The notes under the pieces are model-generated. The model saw only the letters and a program-made list of their open reading frames with translations, was not told where the DNA came from and did not search any database. DNA of 33,703 nt from Deltaproteobacteria bacterium (lineage in GTDB: Bacteria > Desulfobacterota > Desulfofervidia > Desulfofervidales > DG-60): the NCBI GenBank assembly GCA_021163945.1, contig JAGGTC010000067.1:1-33703 (forward strand). Direction: 5' to 3'. Shown one piece after another: positions 10,101 to 18,100 of this stretch. How positions within the stretch are numbered: the stretch's first letter is position 1; every line of letters begins with the position of its first letter. The position numbers and the translations under genes were made by a program.

Positions 10101-11208
10101 GGATGGGGATTCTGTAAAACCAGGCCAGCTGTTGGCCGAATGGGACCCTTATGCACTGCCCATTATAACAGAGGTATCCGGTGTGGTGAAGTTTGAGGAC
10201 ATTATTGAAGGTTCAACTATCCAAGAACAAGTTGATTCAATAAGTGGTAAAGTGAGCAAGGTGGTTATGGAATTTAAAGGGACCCCTTATCAACCGCGCA
10301 TTTCTGTAGTAAATGATAGCAAATCTGCTACATATTACCTACCTGTGGGTGCACTGATCTTAGTGAATGAAGGTGATAGGGTCTCTGCTGGTGACCTTTT
10401 GGCAAAGATTTTAAGAGAGACTATAAAGACAAAGGACATCACTGGTGGGTTGCCTAGGGTAGCAGACCTATTTGAGGTGAGGAGGCCAAAGGATTGTGCT
10501 GTAATTACAGAGATTGATGGTTGGGTCTCCTTTGGAAAGGATGAACGTGGTAAGAGAAAGATAATCATTACACCAGAGATAGGTGAGCCAAGAGAGTATT
10601 TGATTCCCCCAGGAAAACATATTATAGTCCATGAAGGGGACTATCTGAAGGCAGGGGAAGCGCTTACAGAAGGGCCTATTGATCCTCAGGACCTTTTGAA
10701 GGTAAGGGGAATAAAGGAATTGGCCAAATATCTCCTTAATGAGATTCAGGAGGTATATCGCCTTCAGGGTGTGAAGATACACGATAAGCATATTGAGGTA
10801 ATTATCAGACAGATGATGAAGAAGGTACAGATTATAGACCCTGGGGATACACACTTTATTATGGGAGAATTGGTGGAAAAACACATTTTCGAAGAGGAAA
10901 ATGAGGCCGTTTTGAGGAATGGCGGAAGGCCAGCACAGGCAGAACCTATGATTGTGGGGATTACAAAGGCCTCACTGGGCACTGAAAGCTTTATTTCTGC
11001 TGCCTCTTTCCAAGAGACGACACGTGTGCTTACGGATGCAGCCGTAAGTGGAAAGATAGATTATCTAAGGGGTTTAAAAGAAAATGTGATTATTGGCAGG
11101 CTTATTCCTGCTGGTACAGGTCTTGAGGCATATCGTTCTATAGAGATTGAGGCTGAAGAAAAACCCGTTGTGAAAGAAGTAGAGGAAGCGGCTGAGTTGG
11201 CTACTTGA
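7120..11208 (+). CDS. rpoC: DNA-directed RNA polymerase subunit beta'
   Basis: Encodes 1362 residues. The N-terminal zinc site uses C72, C74, C87 and C90. The catalytic magnesium loop is NADFDGD (460-466), with D462, D464 and D466 as ligands. The second zinc site uses the cysteine in the EEDCGTIDG segment plus those in TCQTKWGVCAKCYG. After the trigger-loop start (TFHIGGTA) about 170 residues intervene before DITGGLPRVADLFE, consistent with a beta'-SI3 insertion of the proteobacterial kind. The TGA stop lies within the -35 element of the rpsL promoter. Confidence 0.99.
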   Translation: MGLEDLYNLFSKPMDPADIKGVRISLASPEKIREWSYGEVKKPETINYRTFKPEKDGLFCAKIFGPIKDYECLCGKYKRMKHRGIVCERCGVEVISSKVRRERMGHIELACPVTHIWFVKSVPSKIGNLLDLSVRELEKVIYFESYIVIDPKDTPLRKGELLSEAQLQEARNRFGNRFKVGIGAEAIRDLLKELDLKHLAEQVKEEIKNTHSESKRRKLTKRLRVINAFLDSGNRPEWMVLEVIPVLPPDLRPLVPLDGGRFATSDLNELYRRVINRNNRLKRLIELDAPEIIIRNEKRMLQEAVDVLFENGRRGRTVTGTNGRPLRSLSDMLKGKQGRFRQNLLGKRVDYSGRSVIVVGPELRLHQCGLPQKMALELFKPFIYHELEKRGYATTIKSAKKMVERETPEVWDALEEIVKEHPVLLNRAPTLHRLSIQAFEPVLIDGKAIQLHPLVCPPFNADFDGDQMAVHVPLSLEAQAEARVLMMSTNNILSPAHGEPIILPTQDIVLGLYYMTKENPYAKGAGMVFSEPAEVRMAYDRGVIDLHSPIRVRMDGKLVETTVGRVLLKEIIPEEVPFKFINKLIRKKDIAILVNECYRRAGIKKTVIMCDKLKDLGFSQATKAGLSISISDLKIPEKKGYILDEAKRQVEDVQEQYRKGLITDGERYNKIVDIWSKVTEEIALEMMRELSVQEVETKEGKKEHISSFNPVFMMVDSGARGSKDQIRQLAGMRGLMAKPSGEIIETPIIANFREGLTVLQYFISTHGARKGLADTALKTANAGYLTRRLIDVAHECVVREEDCGTIDGIEIEPLIEAGEVIQTLGQRVLGRVALEDIKDPYTGEVIVKANEEIDEEKAERIEAAGIEKVKIRSVLTCQTKWGVCAKCYGRDLARGRLVNIGEAVGIIAAQSIGEPGTQLTMRTFHIGGTARKVAEQTTLEARYEGKIKFINLNVVETKEGDLVVMNRNGEVAILDNGRERQKHRIIYGAHLKVRDGDSVKPGQLLAEWDPYALPIITEVSGVVKFEDIIEGSTIQEQVDSISGKVSKVVMEFKGTPYQPRISVVNDSKSATYYLPVGALILVNEGDRVSAGDLLAKILRETIKTKDITGGLPRVADLFEVRRPKDCAVITEIDGWVSFGKDERGKRKIIITPEIGEPREYLIPPGKHIIVHEGDYLKAGEALTEGPIDPQDLLKVRGIKELAKYLLNEIQEVYRLQGVKIHDKHIEVIIRQMMKKVQIIDPGDTHFIMGELVEKHIFEEENEAVLRNGGRPAQAEPMIVGITKASLGTESFISAASFQETTRVLTDAAVSGKIDYLRGLKENVIIGRLIPAGTGLEAYRSIEIEAEEKPVVKEVEEAAELAT

Positions 11209-11233
11209 CAAGACTTGATTGAATTAGTATAGA
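11205..11233 (+). promoter_or_regulatory. Promoter upstream of rpsL (str operon)
   Basis: A perfect -35 TTGACA (11205-11210) is separated by 17 bases from TATAGA (11228-11233). Transcription would start near 11240, giving a leader of about 20 bases to rpsL. The -35 overlaps the rpoC stop codon. This is the largest intergenic space (53 bases) between secE and rplQ. It matches the place where str operons of other bacteria have their own promoter. I see no terminator before it. Confidence 0.72.
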
Positions 11234-11261
11234 TTGGCGTTTAATTTTTAAGGAGATAAAA

Positions 11262-11633
11262 ATGCCAACGATTAATCAGTTGGTGCGAATCGGTAGGAAG
11301 AAAATAAAAGAGCGCAGCTCTACACGGGCCCTTATGGGTTGTCCTCAAAGGCGTGGTGTGTGTCTGCGTGTCTATACAACAACACCAAAAAAACCAAATT
11401 CTGCCTTAAGGAAGGTCTGTAGGGTGCGGCTTTCCAATGGAATGGAGGTAACTGTCTATATCCCTGGAATTGGTCATAACTTGCAGGAGCACTCTGTGGT
11501 TTTGGTAAGAGGTGGACGTGTTAAGGATTTACCAGGGATCCGTTATCAAGTAATTAGAGGGGCCTTGGATGCTGCAGGTGTACAAGACAGAAAAAAAAGT
11601 CGTTCAAGATACGGTGCAAAGAGGTCAAAGTAA
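11262..11633 (+). CDS. rpsL: 30S ribosomal protein S12
   Basis: Encodes 123 residues, starting MPTINQLVRIGRKK, the classical S12 N-terminus. The decoding loops TTTPKKPNSALRKV (39-52) and GGRVKDLPG are intact. The lysines that mutate in streptomycin resistance (E. coli K42 and K87 equivalents) are unchanged. AAGGAGAT precedes the ATG. It is the first gene after the 11205 promoter. Confidence 0.99.
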   Translation: MPTINQLVRIGRKKIKERSSTRALMGCPQRRGVCLRVYTTTPKKPNSALRKVCRVRLSNGMEVTVYIPGIGHNLQEHSVVLVRGGRVKDLPGIRYQVIRGALDAAGVQDRKKSRSRYGAKRSK

Positions 11634-11643
11634 GGAGTAATAT

Positions 11644-12114
11644 ATGGGAAGAAAGGGACCTGCACCAAAAAGAGAGATATTGCCTGACCCAAAATATGGG
11701 AGCGTACTTGTAGCAAAATTTATTAACTGTTTGATGTATGACGGAAAAAAGAGTGTGGCTGAGTCTATCTTTTATGATGCGCTAGATATAATAGGTAAAA
11801 GGACAGGCAAAAACCCTTTAGAGGTGTTTGAAAAGGCCATTGAAAATGTAAAACCTGTCCTAGAGGTGAAATCCCGTAGGGTAGGAGGGGCTACTTACCA
11901 GGTACCTGTTGATGTAAGGCCAGAGCGAAGGATTAGCCTAGCCATAAAGTGGGTTATAGGTTGTGCTAGGGAGAGGGCAGAAAAAGGGATGGTACTTAAA
12001 TTGGCAAATGAAATCATGGATGCCTACAATAACAGGGGGGCATCTATTAAGAAAAAAGAGGATATGCACCGTATGGCTGAGGCAAATAGGGCATTTGCCC
12101 ATTATAGGTGGTAA
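11644..12114 (+). CDS. rpsG: 30S ribosomal protein S7
   Basis: Encodes 156 residues. It starts MGRKGPAPKREILPDPKYGS and includes the RRVGGATYQVPVDVRPERR segment (near residue 80) diagnostic of S7. The protein nucleates assembly of the 3' major (head) domain of 16S rRNA and touches the E-site tRNA. It lies ten bases after rpsL. The last codons (AGG TGG TAA) also form the probable ribosome-binding site of fusA. Confidence 0.99.
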   Translation: MGRKGPAPKREILPDPKYGSVLVAKFINCLMYDGKKSVAESIFYDALDIIGKRTGKNPLEVFEKAIENVKPVLEVKSRRVGGATYQVPVDVRPERRISLAIKWVIGCARERAEKGMVLKLANEIMDAYNNRGASIKKKEDMHRMAEANRAFAHYRW

Positions 12115-12116
12115 AT

Positions 12117-14195
12117 GTGGGAAGGATTATACCTATTGAAAAGGTGAGAAATATAGGCTTTATGGCCCATATTGATGCAGGTAAAACGACTACGACCGAA
12201 AGGATTTTATATTATACTGGTATGTCTTATCGCATGGGCGAAGTAGACGATGGTACAGCTACAATGGACTTTATGGAGCAAGAGAGGGAACGTGGAATTA
12301 CCATTACCTCAGCCGCTACTACATGCTTTTGGAGGGGGTATCGAATCAATATCATTGATACACCAGGCCATGTAGACTTCACTATAGAGGTGGAAAGGGC
12401 ATTGCGTGTTCTGGACGGAGCAATTGCCATCTTTTGTGCTGTAGGGGGTGTAGAGCCTCAGTCAGAGACCGTTTGGAGGCAGGCAGATAAATATAAGATA
12501 CCAAGGCTGGCATTTATTAATAAGATGGATCGAGTAGGGGCAGACTTTGAAGGGTGTATAGAGATGATGATAGATCGCCTTAAGGCAAACCCTGTTATCA
12601 TCCAAATGCCATTGGGGACTGAAGATAGTTTTCATGGTATAATTGATTTAATAAAGATGAAGGCCATTGTGTATGATGAAGATACCTTTGGTGCAAGGTA
12701 TTCATATATACCTATCCCTGAGGAATTTTTAAAAAAATCACAGGCATATAGGCAAAGGATGATAGAAAAATTGGCAGATTTTGATGAAGAGATTATGGAG
12801 GCATATATTGGGGAGAAAGAGATCAACGAGCAGCAGATTTGCCTTGCCTTAAGGAGGGCTACTCTAAGTTTTAGCTTAGTACCTGTATTGTGTGGGGCGG
12901 CCTTTAAGAATAAAGGCATTCAACAACTGCTGGATGCAGTTGTAGACTATTTGCCCTCCCCTATAGATATACCTCCAGTAAAGGGCAAAAACCCTAATGG
13001 GGAGGAGGAGGTAAGGCCTGCCTCAGATGATGCACCACTTGCTGCCCTGGTATTTAAGATAATGACAGACCCATATGTAGGGCATCTTAGCTTTTTACGT
13101 ATCTATTCAGGCTCCTTGACTACAGGCACTAGTGTGCTTAATGCAGGTAAAGGGATAAAAGAAAAGATAGGAAAGCTCTTTAAAATGCATGCCAACAAGA
13201 GAGAAGAAATAAGTGAGGTCTATGCAGGGGATATTGTAGCTGCAGTAGGATTGAGGAGGGCTACTACAGGAGATACCCTTTGCGATGAAAGGGCACCTAT
13301 CATCCTAGAGACTATGGAGGTTCCAGAGCCAGTAATTTCTGTTGCCATTGAGCCTAAGACCCAAGAAGATCAAGAGAAGTTGGGAAATGCCCTACGCAAG
13401 ATTGCATTAGAGGACCCCTCCTTTAAGGTAGCCTATAATGAGGAGACTTCTCAGACCATTATTTCAGGGATGGGTGAGCTACACCTAGAGGTCATTGTAG
13501 ACCGCCTTTTTAGGGAGTTTAAGGTAAAGGCAAACATAGGCAGACCAGAAGTAGCCTATCGTGAGACCATTACACTTAAGGTAAAAAGCGAGGGGCGTTT
13601 CATCAAACAAACGGGGGGGCGTGGACAATATGGCCATGTATGGTTGGAGCTTTCCCCCCTATCTCGGGGGATGGGTTTTAATTTTATAGATGCTACATCT
13701 GGGGGTGTAATTCCAAAAGAATATATAGGGGCTATTGAAAAGGGCATTAGGGATGCGATGGAAAAGGGAGTAGTAGCGGGTTATCCGGTAATAGATGTGG
13801 AGGTAAAGTTGATAGATGGTTCATATCACGAGGTAGATTCCTCTGATGTGGCCTTTTCCATAGCCGCCTCTATGGCCTTTAAAGAGGGAATGAAAAAGGC
13901 AAAGCCTATAATATTGGAACCAATTATGTGTTTAGAGGCAATTGTGCCAGATGCCTATTTGGGAGAGGTGATGGGGGATATTACAGCAAGGCGTGGAAAG
14001 ATTATAGGGATTGAACCTAGAAAAAATGTTCAGATCATAAAGGCCTACGTGCCACTTTCAGAGATGTTTGGCTATGCTACAAAATTGAGGTCTACTACCC
14101 AGGGGAGGGCTACTTACAGTATGCACTTTTCTCACTATGAGCCTCTACCTACAAAGTTGGCAGAGACTTTGACAGCGAGGAAGACAATACATTAA
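12117..14195 (+). CDS. fusA: Elongation factor G (GTG start)
   Basis: Encodes 692 residues, the usual EF-G size. G motifs are AHIDAGKT (17-24), DTPGH (81-85) and NKMD (135-138). Domains II-V follow, with the domain IV loop near SGGVIPKEY. A longer frame opens at GTG 12108, inside rpsG. I prefer GTG 12117: it gives MGRIIPIEKVRNIG, aligning well with the E. coli start (MARTTPIARYRNIG), and AGGTGG (12106-12111) lies five bases before it. It drives translocation and, with RRF, ribosome recycling. Confidence 0.95.
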   Translation: MGRIIPIEKVRNIGFMAHIDAGKTTTTERILYYTGMSYRMGEVDDGTATMDFMEQERERGITITSAATTCFWRGYRINIIDTPGHVDFTIEVERALRVLDGAIAIFCAVGGVEPQSETVWRQADKYKIPRLAFINKMDRVGADFEGCIEMMIDRLKANPVIIQMPLGTEDSFHGIIDLIKMKAIVYDEDTFGARYSYIPIPEEFLKKSQAYRQRMIEKLADFDEEIMEAYIGEKEINEQQICLALRRATLSFSLVPVLCGAAFKNKGIQQLLDAVVDYLPSPIDIPPVKGKNPNGEEEVRPASDDAPLAALVFKIMTDPYVGHLSFLRIYSGSLTTGTSVLNAGKGIKEKIGKLFKMHANKREEISEVYAGDIVAAVGLRRATTGDTLCDERAPIILETMEVPEPVISVAIEPKTQEDQEKLGNALRKIALEDPSFKVAYNEETSQTIISGMGELHLEVIVDRLFREFKVKANIGRPEVAYRETITLKVKSEGRFIKQTGGRGQYGHVWLELSPLSRGMGFNFIDATSGGVIPKEYIGAIEKGIRDAMEKGVVAGYPVIDVEVKLIDGSYHEVDSSDVAFSIAASMAFKEGMKKAKPIILEPIMCLEAIVPDAYLGEVMGDITARRGKIIGIEPRKNVQIIKAYVPLSEMFGYATKLRSTTQGRATYSMHFSHYEPLPTKLAETLTARKTIH

Positions 14196-14222
14196 AAAAT
14201 TAAATAAAAAAGGAGGTCTTAG

Positions 14223-15422
14223 ATGGCAAAGGAAAAATTTGAGCGAAAAAAACCCCATGTGAATGTGGGCACAATAGGTCATATAGACCATGGAAAGACT
14301 ACCCTTACTGCTGCTATGACAAGGATCTTAGAGAAAGAAAGGTTGGCAAAATATGTCCCATTTGAGGAAATAGATAAGGCACCTGAAGAGAAGGAGAGGG
14401 GTATTACTATTGCAATTGCCCATGTAGAATATGAAACACCAAAGAGGCATTATGCCCATATAGATTGCCCTGGTCATGCAGATTATATAAAAAATACCAT
14501 AACCGGTGCTGCACAGATGGATGGTGCAATTTTGGTAGTGGCAGCAGATGATGGCCCCATGCCCCAAACACGTGAGCATATACTCTTGGCAAGGCAGGTT
14601 GGGGTTCCATCTGTAGTAGTATTTCTAAACAAGATAGATCTAGTGAAGGATGAAGAGCTTATAGAATTGGTGGAATTGGAGGTAAGGGAGTTACTCTCAA
14701 AATATGGATTTTCTGGAGATGATGTACCTGTGATTAAGGGGAGCGCACTAAAGGCATTAGAATGTGGCTGTGGGAAGAGGGATTGTCCATGGTGTGGGCC
14801 AGTATGGGAGTTGATAGATGCAATAGATAACTATATACCCGAGCCTGTTCGTGCTATAGACAAGCCATACCTTATGCCTATAGAAGATATATTCAGTATA
14901 AGTGGAAGGGGGACTGTTGTAACTGGTAGGGTAGAAAGGGGTATAATTAGACCAGGCAATGAGGTTGAGATAGTAGGACTGGGGCCTACAAGAAAGACAG
15001 TGGCAACCTCTGTAGAGATGTTTAGAAAGGTACTGGATGAGGGAAGGGCAGGAGACAATATTGGTGTACTCTTGAGAGGAATAGGGAAGGATGAGGTAGA
15101 AAGGGGGATGGTACTGGCTGCCCCTGGGACAATCAAACCTCATTCCCACTTTCTGTCTGAGGTATATGTGCTTACCAAAGAGGAAGGTGGTCGTCATACC
15201 CCATTTTTTTCAGGTTATAGACCACAGTTTTATTTTAGGACAACGGATGTAACTGGTGTAGTAAAGTTGCCAGAGGGTGTGGAGATGGTGATGCCTGGTG
15301 ACAATGTCAGTATAGAGGTAAGTTTAATAGAGCCTATTGCCCTAGAAGAGGGGCTTAGGTTTGCTATTAGAGAGGGAGGAAGGACCGTAGGGGCTGGTGT
15401 AGTCACTAAAATATTAGAATAA
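14223..15422 (+). CDS. tuf: Elongation factor Tu with a Cys-rich segment
   Basis: Encodes 399 residues. The P-loop is GHIDHGKT (19-26). DCPGHAD and NKID follow, and domains II and III are intact. It delivers aminoacyl-tRNA to the A site. Near the end of the G domain, residues 181-192 read CGCGKRDCPWCG, so C181, C183, C188 and C191 could form a metal site; E. coli EF-Tu has no cysteines there. A strong AAGGAGG lies seven to eight bases before the ATG. It sits between fusA and rpsJ, so it is the str-linked tuf copy. Any second copy is outside the window. Confidence 0.98.
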   Translation: MAKEKFERKKPHVNVGTIGHIDHGKTTLTAAMTRILEKERLAKYVPFEEIDKAPEEKERGITIAIAHVEYETPKRHYAHIDCPGHADYIKNTITGAAQMDGAILVVAADDGPMPQTREHILLARQVGVPSVVVFLNKIDLVKDEELIELVELEVRELLSKYGFSGDDVPVIKGSALKALECGCGKRDCPWCGPVWELIDAIDNYIPEPVRAIDKPYLMPIEDIFSISGRGTVVTGRVERGIIRPGNEVEIVGLGPTRKTVATSVEMFRKVLDEGRAGDNIGVLLRGIGKDEVERGMVLAAPGTIKPHSHFLSEVYVLTKEEGGRHTPFFSGYRPQFYFRTTDVTGVVKLPEGVEMVMPGDNVSIEVSLIEPIALEEGLRFAIREGGRTVGAGVVTKILE

Positions 15423-15428
15423 TTTGGG

Positions 15429-15737
15429 ATGGAAGACCATAGGATAAGGATAAAACTGAAGGCATTTGATCATCGCCTGCTGGATCAGGCTGTGGTTCAG
15501 ATTGCAGACACAGCCAAGCGTACAGGGGCGAAGGTTGTAGGCCCTATTCCCTTGCCTACAAGGATAAGTCGGTGGACAGTGCTTAGGTCACCACATGTAG
15601 ATAAGAAGTCTAGGGAACAATTTGAGATTAGGACCCACAAAAGGCTGATAGATATTATAGAGCCAACGCAACAGACTATAGATGCGCTTATGAATTTGGA
15701 ATTGGCGGCAGGGATAGACGTAGAGATCAAACTCTAG
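15429..15737 (+). CDS. rpsJ: 30S ribosomal protein S10 (NusE)
   Basis: Encodes 102 residues. The IRIKLKAFDHRLLDQ start and the PLPTRISRWTVLRSPHVDKKSREQFE loop region (split around residue 45) are typical of S10. It has two roles: a 30S head protein, and the NusE partner of the NusG KOW domain in transcription-translation coupling. NusG is encoded at 330 in the same cluster. Only six bases separate it from tuf, so str and S10 are joined. Confidence 0.98.
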   Translation: MEDHRIRIKLKAFDHRLLDQAVVQIADTAKRTGAKVVGPIPLPTRISRWTVLRSPHVDKKSREQFEIRTHKRLIDIIEPTQQTIDALMNLELAAGIDVEIKL

Positions 15738-15744
15738 AGTAAAT

Positions 15745-16368
15745 ATGGCAAATTTTATTTTGGCTAGAAAGTTGGGGATGACTGCAATTTTTGCAGAGGA
15801 CAGTAATATAGTCCCGGTGACTGTGCTGGAGGCAGGTCCATGTACAGTTGTCTATAAAAAGACATTAGAAAGAGATGGTTATAAGGCAGTACAGCTAGGT
15901 TTTTTGCCCAAGAAACCATCCCGAATAAATAAGCCCTTATTAGGGCACTTCAAAAAGGCAAATATTACAGGGGGTTTTTATTACCTTAGAGAATTTAGGG
16001 TTGAGGATCTAGAGGCATTTGAGATTGGCCAAGTAATCACTGTAGATGGGTTTAAGGTAGGGGATAAGGTAACTGTGACTGGAACAAGTAAGGGGAGGGG
16101 ATTTGCAGGTACAGTCAAAAGGTGGGGCTTTAAAACAGGGCCCCAGACACATGGGAGCAGATCCCACCGTATACCCGGTTCCATAGGGACAAGCACCTTC
16201 CCTGGCCGGGTGATAAAGGGAAAGAAGATGGCTGGTCATATGGGTAATAGAAGGGTAACTATTAAAAATCTGACTGTGGTAGAGGTAAGACCAGAACAAA
16301 ACCTGCTGTTGCTGAAGGGGGCTGTTCCTGGTAGTAGAAATAGCTTGGTAATGATAAGGAAGCAGTGA
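15745..16368 (+). CDS. rplC: 50S ribosomal protein L3
   Basis: Encodes 207 residues. MANFILARKLGMTAIF is the L3 N-terminus. The central finger includes GTSKGRGFAGTVKRW and GSRSHRIPGSIG, which reach toward the peptidyl transferase centre. L3 is one of the assembly-initiator proteins of the 50S subunit. The stop TGA overlaps the rplD ATG by one base. The ribosome-binding site is weak. Confidence 0.98.
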   Translation: MANFILARKLGMTAIFAEDSNIVPVTVLEAGPCTVVYKKTLERDGYKAVQLGFLPKKPSRINKPLLGHFKKANITGGFYYLREFRVEDLEAFEIGQVITVDGFKVGDKVTVTGTSKGRGFAGTVKRWGFKTGPQTHGSRSHRIPGSIGTSTFPGRVIKGKKMAGHMGNRRVTIKNLTVVEVRPEQNLLLLKGAVPGSRNSLVMIRKQ

Positions 16369-16991
16369 TGCCAAAGGTACCTTTGCTAAACCAAAGTGGG
16401 GAAAAAATAGGCGAGATTGAATTAAGTGATTCTATATTTGATGTAAAGATTAGGCCATATATTATCTATGAGGTAGTAAAGTGGCAATTGGCCAAAAGAC
16501 GTGCAGGCACTGCCTCTACCAAAACACGGGGTGAGGTAAGGGGAGGAGGGCGTAAGCCCTGGCGTCAAAAGGGGACTGGACGTGCTAGGGTTGGCAGTAT
16601 CCGTTCACCCCTTTGGAGGGGGGGAGGGGTAATATTTGGTCCAAGGCCTAGAGACTATGCATACAGTTTGCCAAAGAAGGTAAGGAGACAGGCAATAAAG
16701 ATGGCCCTTACATCAAGGCTTAAAGAAGGTCGGTTAATAGTAGTAGATGATATCTCACTAGATGCCATTAAGACAAAAAAATTTTTAGAGGTTATGAATA
16801 ACCTAAGATTGGAAAAGGCACTTATAGTTACCAATGGTCACAGGGAAAGACTTGAACTCTCTGCAAGAAATGTCCCTAATTTTCAGGTAATGCCTGTAGA
16901 TGGATTAAATGTATATGACATTTTGAGATACCAATATTTGGTCTTATTAAGAGAGTCCATTTTGAAGATTGAAGAGAGATTAGCGGCATGA
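16368..16991 (+). CDS. rplD: 50S ribosomal protein L4
   Basis: Encodes 207 residues. The extended loop with TKTRGEVRGGGRKPWRQKGTGRARVGS-type sequence (about residues 45-72) lines the exit tunnel. The globular part follows. L4 is the autogenous regulator of the S10 operon in E. coli. I start at the ATG of the TGATG junction with rplC; a GTG one codon upstream is the alternative. AAGGA stands about seven bases upstream. Confidence 0.97.
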   Translation: MPKVPLLNQSGEKIGEIELSDSIFDVKIRPYIIYEVVKWQLAKRRAGTASTKTRGEVRGGGRKPWRQKGTGRARVGSIRSPLWRGGGVIFGPRPRDYAYSLPKKVRRQAIKMALTSRLKEGRLIVVDDISLDAIKTKKFLEVMNNLRLEKALIVTNGHRERLELSARNVPNFQVMPVDGLNVYDILRYQYLVLLRESILKIEERLAA

Positions 16992-17278
16992 AGGATTTAT
17001 ATCAGATTATTAAAAGGCCTATCATTACCGAGAAGAGCAATAGGCAAAAGGAGCTTTCAAATCAAATTACATTTGAGGTTGATAGAAAGGCAAATAAGAT
17101 TGAAATAAAACAGGCAATAGAGAGGCTTTTTAATGTGAAGGTCATAAAGGTGAATACATTTAGGGTAAAGGGAAAGGAGAAAATGGTAGGGGGGAGACGG
17201 GGAAGGACAAGGCATTGGAAAAAGGCCATAGTGACATTGAGAACAGGGGATCATATAGAATTCTTTGAGGGTGTTTAG
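16988..17278 (+). CDS. rplW: 50S ribosomal protein L23
   Basis: Encodes 96 residues. The signature IIKRPIITEKS at the N-terminus and KVNTFRVKGKEKMVGGRRGR (about 57-76) are L23 features. The protein sits at the tunnel exit and docks trigger factor and SRP, and contributes to the SecYEG docking site. It overlaps rplD by four bases (ATGA) and abuts rplB directly (TAG then ATG). Confidence 0.98.
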   Translation: MKDLYQIIKRPIITEKSNRQKELSNQITFEVDRKANKIEIKQAIERLFNVKVIKVNTFRVKGKEKMVGGRRGRTRHWKKAIVTLRTGDHIEFFEGV

Positions 17279-18097
17279 ATGATTAGAAGGTGCAAACCTA
17301 CCTCACCTGGAAGGAGATTTCAGTCATACTTGATATCTGAGGAGATTACTAAAAAAACCCCTGAAAAAAGTCTCCTTGTACCCCTTAAGAAAAAAGGAGG
17401 CCGCAATGTCTATGGGAGAATAACCTGTAGGCATAAGGGAGGGGGCCATAAAAGGCTCTATCGTATTATTGATTTTAAGCGAGACAAAGACAATGTCCCA
17501 GCAAAGGTAGCAGCCATTGAGTATGACCCCAACCGCCCTGCCAGGATTGCCCTACTGCATTATGCCGATGGGGAGAAGAGGTATATAATAGCCCCTTTAG
17601 GGCTTAATGTAGGTGATACCGTTGTCTCCAGTGAGACTGCGGATATTAGGCCAGGTAATTGCCTGCCACTGAGGGTAATACCAATAGGTACCATTGTCCA
17701 CAACGTAGAGATTCGCCCTGGCAAGGGTGGGCAGATAGCAAGAAGTGCTGGGAGTTATGCCCAGATACTGGCAAAAGAGGGGTCTTATGCACACCTAAGA
17801 CTTCCCTCTGGAGAGGTAAGGCTGATAAGGCTAGAGTGTAAGGCAACCATAGGACAGGTAGGAAATTTAGACCATATGCATGTTCACATAGGAAAGGCTG
17901 GAAGGGCTAGGCACCTGGGGATTCGGCCTAGTGTGAGGGGTGTTGCTATGAATCCCATTGACCACCCAATGGGAGGCGGTGAGGGAAGGTCATCTGGGGG
18001 AAGGCATCCTTGTACACCTTGGGGGAAGCCTACCAAAGGATATAAAACAAGGAAGAAAAAACTAAGCGATAAATATATTATTAAAAGGAGAAAATAG
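17279..18097 (+). CDS. rplB: 50S ribosomal protein L2
   Basis: Encodes 272 residues, full length. NVYGRITCRHKGGGHKRLYR (about 42-61) lies in the RNA-binding domain. The C-terminal loop NPIDHPMGGGEGR includes H229, the histidine implicated in peptidyl-transferase assembly in E. coli. The next variable position is Met231, where E. coli has His. The start ATG immediately follows the rplW stop with no spacer. Confidence 0.98.
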   Translation: MIRRCKPTSPGRRFQSYLISEEITKKTPEKSLLVPLKKKGGRNVYGRITCRHKGGGHKRLYRIIDFKRDKDNVPAKVAAIEYDPNRPARIALLHYADGEKRYIIAPLGLNVGDTVVSSETADIRPGNCLPLRVIPIGTIVHNVEIRPGKGGQIARSAGSYAQILAKEGSYAHLRLPSGEVRLIRLECKATIGQVGNLDHMHVHIGKAGRARHLGIRPSVRGVAMNPIDHPMGGGEGRSSGGRHPCTPWGKPTKGYKTRKKKLSDKYIIKRRK

Positions 18098-18100
18098 GAG

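Noticed and set aside
14169..14197. TTGACA near the end of fusA as a possible tuf promoter
   Set aside because: The -35 is perfect, but at 17 bases the only -10 candidate is TTAAAA (three of six matches). TTG ACA is also in-frame coding sequence for a conserved fusA tail. A transcription start could still be tested.
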